This document shows, piece after piece, positions 1-7,193 of a stretch of 64,000 nucleotides of DNA. A program made the translations under genes and the position numbers. The notes beneath the pieces were generated by a model, which saw only the letters and a program-made list of their open reading frames with translations, did not search any database and had not been told where the DNA came from. How positions within the stretch are numbered: the first letter of the stretch is position 1; each line of letters opens with the position of its first letter. The stretch lies in assembly GCF_013393325.1 (NCBI RefSeq), contig NZ_QJRC01000071.1, forward strand, positions 62,001 through 126,000, written 5' to 3'. The stretch comes from Pseudomonas hunanensis (GTDB taxonomy: Bacteria > Pseudomonadota > Gammaproteobacteria > Pseudomonadales > Pseudomonadaceae).

Positions 1-212
1 ACCTGGGCAGTCACAACATTGGAGTCGGTGGAGTCATCGTTGGCGCCTCGGCGGGCGCTGACATTCACCATCTTCTGCTCGATTTCTTGAAGGCGGGCGC
101 CGAACTCGGTTTGTTTCTCTGCAGAGGAAGATTTGAAGTCAGCGATCTGCGTGCCGATGTTCTGCAGCGTTTGATTCAGCTGGGTCATGTCCTGCTGATA
201 GGGATCTGGCAT
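1..212 (-). CDS. Probable HK97-type phage major capsid protein, N-terminal fragment
   Basis: The open frame runs off the left window edge; about 70 N-terminal residues are visible. It starts at ATG 212, with GGAG a few bases upstream. The visible part is polar, alanine/glutamine-rich and heptad-like (QLNQTLQNIGTQIADF, then RLQEIEQKM), followed by a Gly/Asp/Ser-rich linker. This is the usual look of the N-terminal delta (scaffolding) domain of HK97-fold major capsid proteins. The gene lies 81 bp downstream of a small HTH gene and ends the visible part of the integrated element. The capsid fold itself is outside the window, so another coiled-coil phage protein, such as a scaffold, remains possible. 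Confidence 0.5.
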   Translation of the reverse strand, partial: MPDPYQQDMTQLNQTLQNIGTQIADFKSSSAEKQTEFGARLQEIEQKMVNVSARRGANDDSTDSNVVTAQ

Positions 213-293
213 AGGGTTCTCCGGGGTGTGTAAACGATGCCGTCTACCCTATGCGCGCACGCACACCCCGGTCAGCGGTTAACTTCGACGTCC

Positions 294-524
294 TCAGTCG
301 GTATCCGTCGCAAAGCGCACTATGTCGGCTATTTTGTAGAACCTACGATTGCCACGGCGCACGAATGGCAGCGGTGAGCGACCCTCTGCAGCCAGGCGGC
401 GCAGGTAGCTGGGGGCATATCCCAGCAGGTCTGCCGTGGCTGGCTCGGGCACCAAGCCTCCAATCAATGGCGTGATGCCGGCCTGGGCCAACCGCTCGGT
501 AACGTCCTGTTCAACGTCCACCAT
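294..524 (-). CDS. Small helix-turn-helix DNA-binding protein (excisionase/AlpA-like)
   Basis: A 76-residue protein. Residues about 28-70 (TADLLGYAPSYLRRLAAEG, then FVRRGNRRFYKIADIVRF) fit the MerR/excisionase-like HTH_17 pattern: a helix-turn-helix followed by a small wing that reads R-R-x-x-Y/F. The start at 524 has AGAGGAG about 10 bases upstream, overlapping the 3' end of the integrase gene, which stops 3 bp before. The two are probably co-transcribed, so this may be a recombination directionality factor or a repressor for that integrase. The alternative is a transcription activator of the downstream morphogenesis genes. Confidence 0.7.
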   Translation of the reverse strand: MVDVEQDVTERLAQAGITPLIGGLVPEPATADLLGYAPSYLRRLAAEGRSPLPFVRRGNRRFYKIADIVRFATDTD

Positions 525-527
525 GAT

Positions 528-1817
528 TTACATGCTCCTCTGTGATGCATCCTGATTATCGCTAGAGGCCTTGTGGTCTGTGGCCTGTGGCGAATCTTGT
601 GAAAGTGCGTATCTCGGGTATGTCTCGCCTGTGAGTGCGCTCAATCCGAGCCCGTCTAAATGGTCGTGCCAGCGTTCCAGTGCTTGGCGCTTGAGGGCTT
701 CGGCGGTGGTATGAATGTAGGTCGCGTCCATGTTCCGCAGGGCGTGGTTCACCAGCATCTCGCCCACCAGGTAGTCCACGCCCAGGTCCATCCAGCAGGT
801 GCGGGCCACCTTGCGCACGTCGTGACTGGTCCACTGGCGGTCGCTTAGTTCGGCAAACACCTGGCTCGCCGCCGTGGCGCCCAGTGGCCCGCGCCGGCTG
901 GCCGGGAACAGGTAGGCACCTTGGTAGCCCTGGGTGTTCTGCTGGGCCTGATAGCGGCTCAGCAGTGCGCAGGCTTGGCGGGTCAGCGGCAACGTGTGGT
1001 TCTGCTTGGTCTTCGTGTCGTCGGCGGGGATGAACCACTGGCCGGCCTGCAGATCGACGTTGCGCCACAGCGCGCTGCGCGTCTCGCCCAGGCGGGTGCC
1101 GTGGCAAAGCATCATCAGCGCCAGCAGGGCGTCACCGGGCCGCGCCTCGCTCCAGCCTGCCAGCTTGGCCAGCAGATCGGGCAAGTCTCGCTCCCGCAGC
1201 CGTGACGACTTCGGCTTGATCCGCACCGCGACGAAATCCCCGAAGCGCAGTGAGCCCATGGGGTTCTGCTCGATCATTCCGAGCCGGTGCGCCTTGCGCA
1301 TGGCCACCGCCAGCACGTTGAACACCAGGCGTACAAACGACAGTGCATAGCGCTCCTGCAGTGGCCACATGAGCCGCTGATCGAGCGTGGCCTTGCTCAC
1401 CTCGGCCAGCGGCAGGTCATCCAGCCGTGGCGTCAGGTGGCAGGTGATAGCCGACTTCGCGCCGGCCTTGCGCTTGGCCGACAAATTGCGGTCGCGCAGC
1501 ATGCGATCCAGGTACCAGTCCAGCAGCTCACCGGTACGGCTCCAGGTGCTGGTCAGCGAGGTGGCCTCGGCGTCTGCGGCTCGGCGCCCCAGGATGGCCG
1601 GCAGCGCGGTCAGCATGGCCTTGGTGGTCAGGCTGGGGAAGTCGCCGGCCTTGCCCCACTTGCCCCTGACAACGACGTGCCAGGCGCCCCGGGTGCGGTC
1701 GACGGTGGAATAGCGGAATCGCAGCTCGGGGTAACGCGGGTCACGCAACTGGCGCACCGGCTGGCTCGCCTGCTTGCGGATCTCCGCGTCGGTGAATGTG
1801 ACGTGCTTAGTAGTCAT
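528..1817 (-). CDS. Tyrosine recombinase / phage-type integrase (internal to the element)
   Basis: A 429-residue tyrosine recombinase. The ATG at 1817 was chosen because the 80-codon upstream extension is low-quality and runs through the repeats at 1907-1991; GAGA lies upstream of this ATG. The catalytic set is complete: Arg242 (CHGTRLGE), His332-x-x-Arg335 (SHDVRKVAR), His358 (VNHALRNMD) and the nucleophile Tyr367 (ATYIHT). The N-terminal half should hold the arm- and core-binding domains. Its sequence is quite unlike the other integrase at 7364-8785, so the element carries two different recombinases. It is followed directly by the small HTH gene. Which attachment site it uses is not visible. 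Confidence 0.9.
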   Translation of the reverse strand: MTTKHVTFTDAEIRKQASQPVRQLRDPRYPELRFRYSTVDRTRGAWHVVVRGKWGKAGDFPSLTTKAMLTALPAILGRRAADAEATSLTSTWSRTGELLDWYLDRMLRDRNLSAKRKAGAKSAITCHLTPRLDDLPLAEVSKATLDQRLMWPLQERYALSFVRLVFNVLAVAMRKAHRLGMIEQNPMGSLRFGDFVAVRIKPKSSRLRERDLPDLLAKLAGWSEARPGDALLALMMLCHGTRLGETRSALWRNVDLQAGQWFIPADDTKTKQNHTLPLTRQACALLSRYQAQQNTQGYQGAYLFPASRRGPLGATAASQVFAELSDRQWTSHDVRKVARTCWMDLGVDYLVGEMLVNHALRNMDATYIHTTAEALKRQALERWHDHLDGLGLSALTGETYPRYALSQDSPQATDHKASSDNQDASQRSM

Positions 1818-1906
1818 GCTTCGTTCTCGAATTGAGGCCGGCTCGGCGCCAGTGGCTCGACCTGCATAACCGGGCTGGTGACACAGCCTGATAGGTAGTT
1901 CAGTTG

Positions 1907-1991
1907 AGCCGAGTCGGACCGGATCAGCCGAGTCAGACCGAATGAGCTGTCTCGACAATCCACTGTGTTGATTCCTACACAGTGTGTTGAT
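1907..1991. repeat. Two pairs of 19-bp-spaced direct repeats upstream of the internal integrase
   Basis: AGCCGAGTCGGACCGGATC (1907-1925) is followed immediately by AGCCGAGTCAGACCGAATG (1926-1944), with 16 of 19 positions identical. CACTGTGTTGAT (1961-1972) recurs as CAGTGTGTTGAT (1980-1991), also at a 19-bp step. In addition CACTGTGT (1961-1968) and ACACAGTG (1977-1984) form an inverted repeat. The block lies 90-175 bp upstream of the integrase start and fits arm-type or regulator-binding sites. The role is inferred. Confidence 0.6.
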
Positions 1992-2070
1992 AACGCCACG
2001 GTGGATGAGAATTCCCACCCACATCGCCGAGCGTTCGACGATTGTTCGCCTAGGCACCTGCTACGGCTCG

Positions 2071-2364
2071 TCATGGCCCCACCTCCGCACCTGGCCAGCG
2101 CACACGAACATCTGCCAAGGCCTCGGCGCGGGTGATCGGCTCACTGATCATGGTGAACGGCCGGCACCCAGGTACCAGCACCGTCCAGTTGCAGCGGCGC
2201 TCCAGGCCGTCATTCGCTGCCAGTTCCGCCAGCAGCGCCAGCCGGTGTGCTTTCACGTACCTGCGAATGTCGTCGGTGATCAGCGCCTTGGGTCCGATGA
2301 TCACGCGCATACCGCGCTTGCGGACTGAGAGGCCCTGATCCCGGAGATAGTCGATGGCAGCCAT
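2071..2364 (-). CDS. TubC_N-like small protein of the replication operon
   Basis: A 97-residue protein. The ATG at 2364 overlaps the stop of the upstream ATPase gene (TGATG) and has GGAGG four bases before it, so it is preferred over the GTG one codon earlier. Residues about 5-48 (YLRDQGLSVRKRGMRVIIG, then ITDDIRRYVKAHRLALLAEL) match the look of TubC N-terminal docking-like domains: a short strand-rich part, then a helix ending in K-x-x-L-L-x-x-L. Genes of this kind often sit beside DUF3631/DUF3987 replication genes in mobile elements. The function is unknown. Confidence 0.65.
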   Translation of the reverse strand: MAAIDYLRDQGLSVRKRGMRVIIGPKALITDDIRRYVKAHRLALLAELAANDGLERRCNWTVLVPGCRPFTMISEPITRAEALADVRVRWPGAEVGP

Positions 2365-3893
2365 CACACCTCCTCCTCTTCCGGCCCAGCGGCGTCCTCC
2401 ACACCCAGCGGGAGGGGTGTTTCATCCGCGACAGCGCGACACCCTGCATAGTCCGTGGCTTGCAGCTTTTTTTCATCCGCGACGCGGGGTAGGCCTGTCG
2501 CGGGGGAAAAATCGCTAGAAGCCGCATGGCCATTGGGTTGTCGCGCTGTCGCAGATGCAGTCGGGGTTTCGGCGGAAAGGTATCTGGTGAACGCTTCCGA
2601 AAAATCGGCTCGGTCGTACCCTTTCTTGTTGATGGTGCCGATGCGAATGTCCTTCGACTTGATGCCGAACTCGCCCAATTTCGTAGAGAGCTGACGCGCC
2701 GTCATCGGCTTGCCACGGTTCCAGGTAGGCCACGGTGCCTCGTCATCCGCCATCAGATGTTCAAGCAGGGTGGCGCTGAACATCTTGTTCGCCTGCTTGG
2801 TGTCTAGGATGGTTTTGATATCGTTCAGCAGTTCCACGCCCACGCTCGGGCTATCGTCTTCGATCTCATGAAGTGATCGCGCCGCCTGGCGAGCGATGGC
2901 AGGCCATTCCCCGCCTGCTGCTTCCGCAATCGCCAGCAGTGGCTCCCAGCAGTCATTAGCGCGGTCGTTCAGCCCGTTGATGGTGGCCGGCCTGGCCTTG
3001 CCAATTCGCTCGGCGTGGTCCTGAGCGAAGCGCATCATTCGTGAGCGCAGGCTGGTCCATAGGTCGGGATCGGAGTGACGCAGTACTTCTGTGGACTCGC
3101 CAGGCAGCTTTCGTCGGAGTCGAAGAGGAATGCTCCTGTCTGCCAACGTATCGGCGATCTTGCCGATGCCACAGAGCGCCTTAGCGCCCCACACCCTGAA
3201 AGGCGTGGGCATGTGATCATCACCCACACAGCGGATCACCACGGCGCTGTCACGGGTGAACCCGGCGTTGAGGATGCCTCGGGCTTCCTCATTGTCGCGC
3301 AAGAAGGCGTCCACCTCGTCAATCAGTAGCGTGGGTGACCAGAGCTCGATAGAACGAAACAGCGCAGCGGGCGCGATGTTCGATACTTGCAGCTTGCGGT
3401 TCACCAGATTCCCTAGTGCAGTGAGCATGATCGACTTGCCGCACCGCTTCTCCGGGGCCGTGATATTAGCGATCGGGGCGACCTGTACCGAGTCGATCAA
3501 CCAGGTGAAGGTCGCCCACAACGCCGCTGCCTGAATCGTGGCTGCGTCGGCAATCACATAGCGCCTGATGGCGCCTGCAATGTCGTCCAGAAGCTCCGCG
3601 CCAGCGACAGGGCTTGGCCAAGACTCGACCTCGGGGAAGATGCCACCGCCGGCGGAAGCCTTCTCTTCGTCGTCCTGAGCCGTGAGACGGTCGAAGTCGA
3701 CCATGGACAGAGCCTTGGTGTCCTTCACCTGCTGCCGGATTCTCGCCCAACTGGCCGGCTCCTTGGCACGGACCCGCTTCAGCTCCATGAGAATGATGGG
3801 CTCGTACAGCGCGCCAGCATCGGAGCCTAGGCGCTTGATGGCTTCTTGAACTGGGCTCTTGCTCATCAGCGTGATGACCTTCCCGTCACTCAT
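2364..3893 (-). CDS. DUF3631-type helicase-like ATPase of the element replication module
   Basis: A 509-residue protein starting at ATG 3893, with GGAG eight bases upstream. It has a Walker A-like loop APEKRCGKS (residues 146-154) and a Walker B segment LLIDEVD (189-195), followed by a DUF3631-like C-terminal region. This is the usual partner of a TOPRIM primase in P4-like satellites and islands, where it unwinds DNA at the origin. It overlaps the primase gene by 8 bp and the TubC_N-like gene by 1 bp. The last 70 or so residues are low-complexity (repeated RVADE, RAVADET, TARQP) because the DNA there is a cluster of CGCGACA iterons. That tail may be kept for its DNA rather than its protein. 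Confidence 0.85.
   Translation of the reverse strand: MSDGKVITLMSKSPVQEAIKRLGSDAGALYEPIILMELKRVRAKEPASWARIRQQVKDTKALSMVDFDRLTAQDDEEKASAGGGIFPEVESWPSPVAGAELLDDIAGAIRRYVIADAATIQAAALWATFTWLIDSVQVAPIANITAPEKRCGKSIMLTALGNLVNRKLQVSNIAPAALFRSIELWSPTLLIDEVDAFLRDNEEARGILNAGFTRDSAVVIRCVGDDHMPTPFRVWGAKALCGIGKIADTLADRSIPLRLRRKLPGESTEVLRHSDPDLWTSLRSRMMRFAQDHAERIGKARPATINGLNDRANDCWEPLLAIAEAAGGEWPAIARQAARSLHEIEDDSPSVGVELLNDIKTILDTKQANKMFSATLLEHLMADDEAPWPTWNRGKPMTARQLSTKLGEFGIKSKDIRIGTINKKGYDRADFSEAFTRYLSAETPTASATARQPNGHAASSDFSPATGLPRVADEKKLQATDYAGCRAVADETPLPLGVEDAAGPEEEEV
2427..2553. repeat. Iteron cluster 1 (CGCGACA) inside the ATPase gene 3' end
   Basis: CGCGACA occurs at 2427-2433 and 2435-2441 (8-bp step), with a 6/7 copy at 2478-2484. 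Inverted copies TGTCGCG lie at 2496-2502 and 2539-2545, with a 6/7 inverted copy at 2547-2553 (again an 8-bp step). The layout of direct pair, singles, then inverted pair is repeated in cluster 2 at 7194-7320. It probably binds the replication initiator of the element. Confidence 0.7.
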
Positions 3894-4917
3894 GGCCCGC
3901 ACTCCACACATGCAGGTCGTTGAAGTCGCTCAGCGCCAGCGGGGCATCCTCTGGCCACTCCGGGAAGCTGACCTCGGCACCTGCCGCCAACGCGGCAGCA
4001 ATGGCCGCCGTGCGTCCTGGATTACCCTGCGTCTGGCGGTCGTCGTCTCCGGCGATCACCAGCTGCGCATCGGGGTACCTCGCCTTCATAGCGACGGCCA
4101 CAGGTTTGAGGTTTCCGGCATTCATAGCCGCCGCCACGGCGCAGCCGGTCAGGGCGTGGATGGTGCACGCCGTTGCCCAGCCCTCGGCCAAATAGAGGCG
4201 AGCCCCGGGCACGGGCCTCCCGATCGGGCAGTACGCACCTTTCACCTGGCCGCCAGGAAGGAAACGCTTCTCCCCGCTGGCATCGATGCGCTGAAGGTTG
4301 ACCATCAGGCCTTCGGCATACAGAGGGACCAGCAGGTCCTGACCACGCTGACGGATGCCCCGTGGTGCAACTTGCTTGCGCATCAGGTAGGGGTGGCGAA
4401 CGTCTGCAGCGAATGCCTCGCTCCACATCGTGATGGCTCGCCCGGCAGCCGCACGCTGGCGGTCCTGAGCTTGTCGCGCTGCGTGCTCTGCCTTCGTAGC
4501 CGCGTCATGCGCAGCCTTCTCCAACCGCTGCTGAAGCTGCTCTGATGGCATGCCTGGGCGACCTTCGAGAATTGGAATGTCGAGCCCGAGGCGTCTCGCG
4601 ATCCATGCGGCTGCATCGCTCTGGCTCATGTGCAGAGCCAGGGCGGCCAGGCTGACCAAATCGCTACCCCGGTCGCCGCTGGCAAAGTCACTCCAGCAGC
4701 CATCGGTGAGACTCACGGAAAAGCTGCCCGCTTTGCGGTCCGCCCGCGCGGGGTTCTTCGCCCACCATTCATTACCACGCTGCCTACCCTCAGGGAGCAG
4801 TTCAGCGACTAGCAAATGCGCTCTCGCTTGAGCGAACACGGCCACCTGGCGGATAGCTTCGACTTTTTTTGGGCAAGCCGATCCCGTCGGTGCCAATGCA
4901 CCGTTTCGGATATTCAT
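3886..4917 (-). CDS. TOPRIM-domain DNA primase of the element
   Basis: A 343-residue protein. The ATG at 4917 is preferred (GAGGG seven bases upstream) over the in-frame TTG at 4923. The N-terminal part (residues 45-95, GNEWWAKNPARADRK, then CWSDFASGDRGSDLVSLAA) matches the primase zinc-finger-like module that precedes TOPRIM domains, but the cysteines of a true CHC2 finger are not all there. The TOPRIM core is clear: Glu245 in LYLAEGWATA and the Asp291-293 triad in VIAGDDDR. It should make primers for element replication together with the DUF3631 ATPase, whose start lies inside its 3' end. Confidence 0.9.
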   Translation of the reverse strand: MNIRNGALAPTGSACPKKVEAIRQVAVFAQARAHLLVAELLPEGRQRGNEWWAKNPARADRKAGSFSVSLTDGCWSDFASGDRGSDLVSLAALALHMSQSDAAAWIARRLGLDIPILEGRPGMPSEQLQQRLEKAAHDAATKAEHAARQAQDRQRAAAGRAITMWSEAFAADVRHPYLMRKQVAPRGIRQRGQDLLVPLYAEGLMVNLQRIDASGEKRFLPGGQVKGAYCPIGRPVPGARLYLAEGWATACTIHALTGCAVAAAMNAGNLKPVAVAMKARYPDAQLVIAGDDDRQTQGNPGRTAAIAAALAAGAEVSFPEWPEDAPLALSDFNDLHVWSAGHE

Positions 4918-4919
4918 GA

Positions 4920-5222
4920 TCAAGCCCTCGGGAGTTTTGCTTGCAGGTGATACTCAGCAGCTGCTTGGGTATCGACCAAGTTGCTAATGAGCGTTCCCAT
5001 GCTTTCAAGCATCCAGCCGACACTGGTAACGGCTTGATCGCTCAAACCGGTTTCTCCATTGGAAGCAGTGCATGCCAGCAAATTGCCTATGCCGGAGATG
5101 CCGTGAGCCAACACGCAGGCATATTCCTTCGTTGAGTCGGCAGTTTTCCGAAGCTCATCGGTGGACATTTCCTTGATCGCCTCATGCTTGGGAAGCAGGC
5201 CATTCCAATTGCCAAGGCTCAT
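4920..5222 (-). CDS. Hypothetical protein of the element operon
   Basis: A 100-residue protein I do not recognise. It is mostly helical by composition (HEAIKEMSTDELRKTADSTK, then VTSVGWMLESMGTLISNLVD), with no signal peptide or membrane segment. Its ATG overlaps the stop of the next upstream gene by four bases, and its stop lies two bases before the primase ATG, so it is translated as part of the alpA-primase operon. Small genes in this position in P4-like elements often carry regulatory or anti-host functions, but nothing here identifies one. Confidence 0.65.
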   Translation of the reverse strand: MSLGNWNGLLPKHEAIKEMSTDELRKTADSTKEYACVLAHGISGIGNLLACTASNGETGLSDQAVTSVGWMLESMGTLISNLVDTQAAAEYHLQAKLPRA

Positions 5223-5488
5223 TGGGCGCCTCCTACTACAGAAGCGCTGTAGCTATAACCCCAATGACGATGCTGCCAGCAGAAATTCTGAGTACCCAGA
5301 CGGACGTTTTCCATATGGGCGTAGAGACTCTTGGAAACGGGGTGCTGCTGTCCAAGTGCAGGGATGATCAGGTTCGTGATGATCCGCTCAAGCTTCTTGA
5401 ACTCATCCCTGGCTTGGCTGTGATGATGGACTTCAAAGTCCGCGAGCAAGGCCGGCCGCAACACGGTTTTGTTAGTGGTGTTTTTCAT
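5219..5488 (-). CDS. Hypothetical protein of the element operon
   Basis: An 89-residue protein of unknown function. The N-terminal half contains HHHSQARDEFKKLERIITNL, likely a helix; the C-terminal half is aromatic and histidine-rich (FCWQHRHWGYSYSASVVGG). It overlaps the genes on both sides by four bases (ATGA type), which suggests translational coupling. No domain is recognised. Confidence 0.6.
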   Translation of the reverse strand: MKNTTNKTVLRPALLADFEVHHHSQARDEFKKLERIITNLIIPALGQQHPVSKSLYAHMENVRLGTQNFCWQHRHWGYSYSASVVGGAQ

Positions 5489-5982
5489 TCCGCATCCCCT
5501 TGAGCTTCGAGGGCGCGAGCCTGATCCATGTGGTGGTTGTAGCGCTTCAAGCGGACGGACAGGGACGAATTTGCGCGGAGAGCGCTGAGGGCCATCTTAC
5601 GATGGGCAAGGGCACGGATTTTGGACGGAATGAGGGCGTGATTCATGGGTGCAGCTCCTTGGACGTAGGAACCACCACCAACTGCCGCCAAGCAGAATTG
5701 GGTGGTGGGTTGCGCAGGATTGGCGGACCGGCGTCCAAGGGAACCGGCGCACACGGAGGTGCTCCTACGCAACCCACCATAAAACGTTATTGCAGGCACA
5801 AAAAAAGCGCCTGCAATTCGAAGATGGGCGCTGTAGCGCCTCGGACAATTCAGGCCGCCAAGCCTGGTCGCTGAATTTGCAACGACACGGCGACGATACA
5901 TCCCGAGCCACCGTGAAACAAGCGCTTTTTTGAGGCCGAGCAATCCCATGCCCGCGCAAGCGCAGGGGTGATTGATCATCAT
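5485..5982 (-). CDS. Ash-family protein encoded by a structured leader
   Basis: A 165-codon frame with a strong AGGAGG about eight bases before its ATG at 5982, three bases after the AlpA stop. The middle contains the pattern RRSANPAQPTTQ followed by VGGGSYVQGAA, like the ANPxxxTT...GGS core of the Ash family found in P4-type elements. The N-terminal part is Arg/Cys-rich and looks more like structured RNA than selected protein. An internal ATG at 5646 with AAGGAG nine bases upstream would give a separate 53-residue basic protein (MNHALIPSKIRALAHRKMAL...), so the frame may be a fusion of two products. The DNA between the two starts forms several inverted repeats. Confidence 0.6.
   Translation of the reverse strand: MMINHPCACAGMGLLGLKKALVSRWLGMYRRRVVANSATRLGGLNCPRRYSAHLRIAGAFFVPAITFYGGLRRSTSVCAGSLGRRSANPAQPTTQFCLAAVGGGSYVQGAAPMNHALIPSKIRALAHRKMALSALRANSSLSVRLKRYNHHMDQARALEAQGDAE
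5658..5818 (-). ncRNA. Structured leader RNA, possible P4 CI-like immunity RNA
   Basis: In the minus-strand transcript GGTGGGTTGCG (5769-5779) pairs with CGCAACCCACC (5704-5714), an 11-bp stem. TTGGACG inside that loop (5732-5738) can pair with CGTCCAA (5659-5665), which directly precedes the GGAG of the 5646 start. A further 9-bp hairpin ATTGCAGGC/GCCTGCAAT lies at about 5789-5818. Mutually exclusive pairings next to a ribosome site are typical of P4 leader (seqA/seqB/seqC) control. The RNA role is inferred. Confidence 0.4.
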
Positions 5983-5985
5983 GGG

Positions 5986-6204
5986 TTAAGCCTCCTGGTT
6001 GCGCAGGAAGCTTTCGACAGACTCGGGCTCCCAACGGACGGAGCGGCCGAAACGGATCGGCTCGGGGAATCCGGGCGTCTTGGACCAGCGCCACCAGGTA
6101 GAGCGGCTGACCTGGTACTTGGCGCAAAGCTGAGCAGCCGTGGCGCGGGCACCGGGGATCGGCAGGCTGGGTGCATCGGTGTTGCTGATGGCGGTTTGGG
6201 CCAT
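5986..6204 (-). CDS. AlpA-family transcriptional regulator
   Basis: A 72-residue protein with the AlpA/excisionase HTH: TAAQLCAKYQVSRSTWWRW, then the wing KTPGFPEPIRFGRSVRWE and the terminal helix VESFLRNQEA. This is the CP4-57 AlpA layout. AAGGAG lies ahead of the ATG at 6204. AlpA proteins activate excision or the element's own operon. As first gene of the alpA-ash-primase-helicase operon it probably sets lysogenic versus replicating expression. Confidence 0.9.
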   Translation of the reverse strand: MAQTAISNTDAPSLPIPGARATAAQLCAKYQVSRSTWWRWSKTPGFPEPIRFGRSVRWEPESVESFLRNQEA

Positions 6205-6324
6205 GTTCGATTTCTCCTTGCGAGGAAAAACCGAGGGGATCGTTCTGTAGAGCCACCAACGCCTGCGAACAGATCGCTAGATGGTAATTCATCGGAAACA
6301 CCGCAACTGTATAGGACGCCAGTG

Positions 6325-6382
6325 TTGCGCATTATTCCCGCAGGTACTACAGTCCGCCCGAGCTTTACCTTTTACGGTAAAA
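6325..6382 (+). promoter_or_regulatory. Candidate plus-strand promoter with a downstream operator palindrome
   Basis: TTGCGC (6325-6330) and TACAGT (6348-6353) are spaced 17 bp. About 17 bp further on lies the perfect palindrome TTTTACGGTAAAA (6370-6382), followed by further ACGTAAAA copies. This would fit a repressed rightward promoter for the hairpin transcript below. It rests on pattern only. Confidence 0.35.
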
Positions 6383-6459
6383 CGTAAAAACGTAAGCTCT
6401 GAAGCCGTCTCAAGTGCTTCTCCCCTCGGGGTTTGTGTGCTGGCCTGGCTGGTATGCAG

Positions 6460-6524
6460 AAGACGTTGGTAGCGTCTTTCCCGATCAAGCCTCAGCGTTG
6501 GTAGCGCTGAGGCTTTTCTTTTTC
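6460..6524 (+). terminator. Twin hairpins with the same loop, the second a rho-independent terminator
   Basis: AAGACG-TTGGTAG-CGTCTT (6460-6478) is followed by a second hairpin with stem AAGCCTCAGC/GCTGAGGCTT (6487-6515) and a T-rich run. Both loops contain TTGGTA. This could be the 3' end of a small plus-strand RNA starting near 6360. Confidence 0.6.
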
Positions 6525-6858
6525 TGCTAACTAGCGATCACCATCCTGGCATCCACATCATAACTTTCATAGGGCAGCAGGATGTTGCAGGCGTGGCCGC
6601 ATAGTAACGGCTAGTTTTGTGATGGCGCAACACCCGCGGAAGCAAATTCGACAGCTCTTCCGGCTATGTACGTTTCTACAAGCGTACATAACTAGCAAGA
6701 TCGAAAATGTAATTTGGGGGCTCTAGGGGTTTCTAGGGGGCTCCTGCGTACTCATGCGTACTCAAAGCGAAGCGCTAAATCATGATCCCCTACCTTCACG
6801 ACCGTTCGTCAGATAGGCGAAAAGCCAAGTAATGCGGGGCCTACAGCGGACCTTATGA

Positions 6859-6874
6859 GGCCCTCATGAGGGCC
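6859..6874. repeat. 16-bp perfect palindrome
   Basis: GGCCCTCATGAGGGCC reads the same on both strands. It lies between the terminator hairpins and the operator pair at 6911-6955. It may be a protein-binding site of the element; the function is unknown. Confidence 0.5.
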
Positions 6875-6910
6875 GCGCTCAAAAATCGCATCGACTAAGC
6901 ATGCTCTGGT

Positions 6911-6955
6911 CTGACGCGTCAGTTTTAGCAGCTAAACAAAAACCTGACGCGTCAG
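6911..6955. promoter_or_regulatory. Tandem identical 12-bp palindromes, candidate repressor operators
   Basis: CTGACGCGTCAG occurs at 6911-6922 and again at 6944-6955, 33 bp apart (about three helical turns). A third, different inverted repeat, TGTTCA-AA-TGAACA, lies at 7054-7067. Identical phased palindromes suggest cooperative binding by a dimeric repressor. No repressor gene is visible nearby, so it may be encoded elsewhere on the element or by a helper phage. Confidence 0.55.
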
Positions 6956-7193
6956 GCTCTACATTTCTCCGCCACAGCGACCTGTCAAGACATGGTGCTC
7001 CCAACATCACAGTTCGTGAACTTTTCCACTTTAAGTGTAAAAAGCAGAAAAACTGTTCAAATGAACAAATCAGCTATTTCGCACATGGTTAACAAGTGTT
7101 TTAACGAGAGTTTTGGAACCGAATATAGCCGCAGCCCTTATAGATATGGGTTTGTCAGGCGGTCTGGCCAACTATCCGACTAAGGTAACTATC

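Noticed and set aside
1818..2057. 80-codon N-terminal extension of the internal integrase
   Set aside because: The extension reads through the 19-bp repeats, resembles no integrase and lacks a ribosome site; ATG 1817 fits better.
6901..7183. Two overlapping short plus-strand frames in the element control region
   Set aside because: They run through palindromes, lack ribosome sites and show no protein-like composition.
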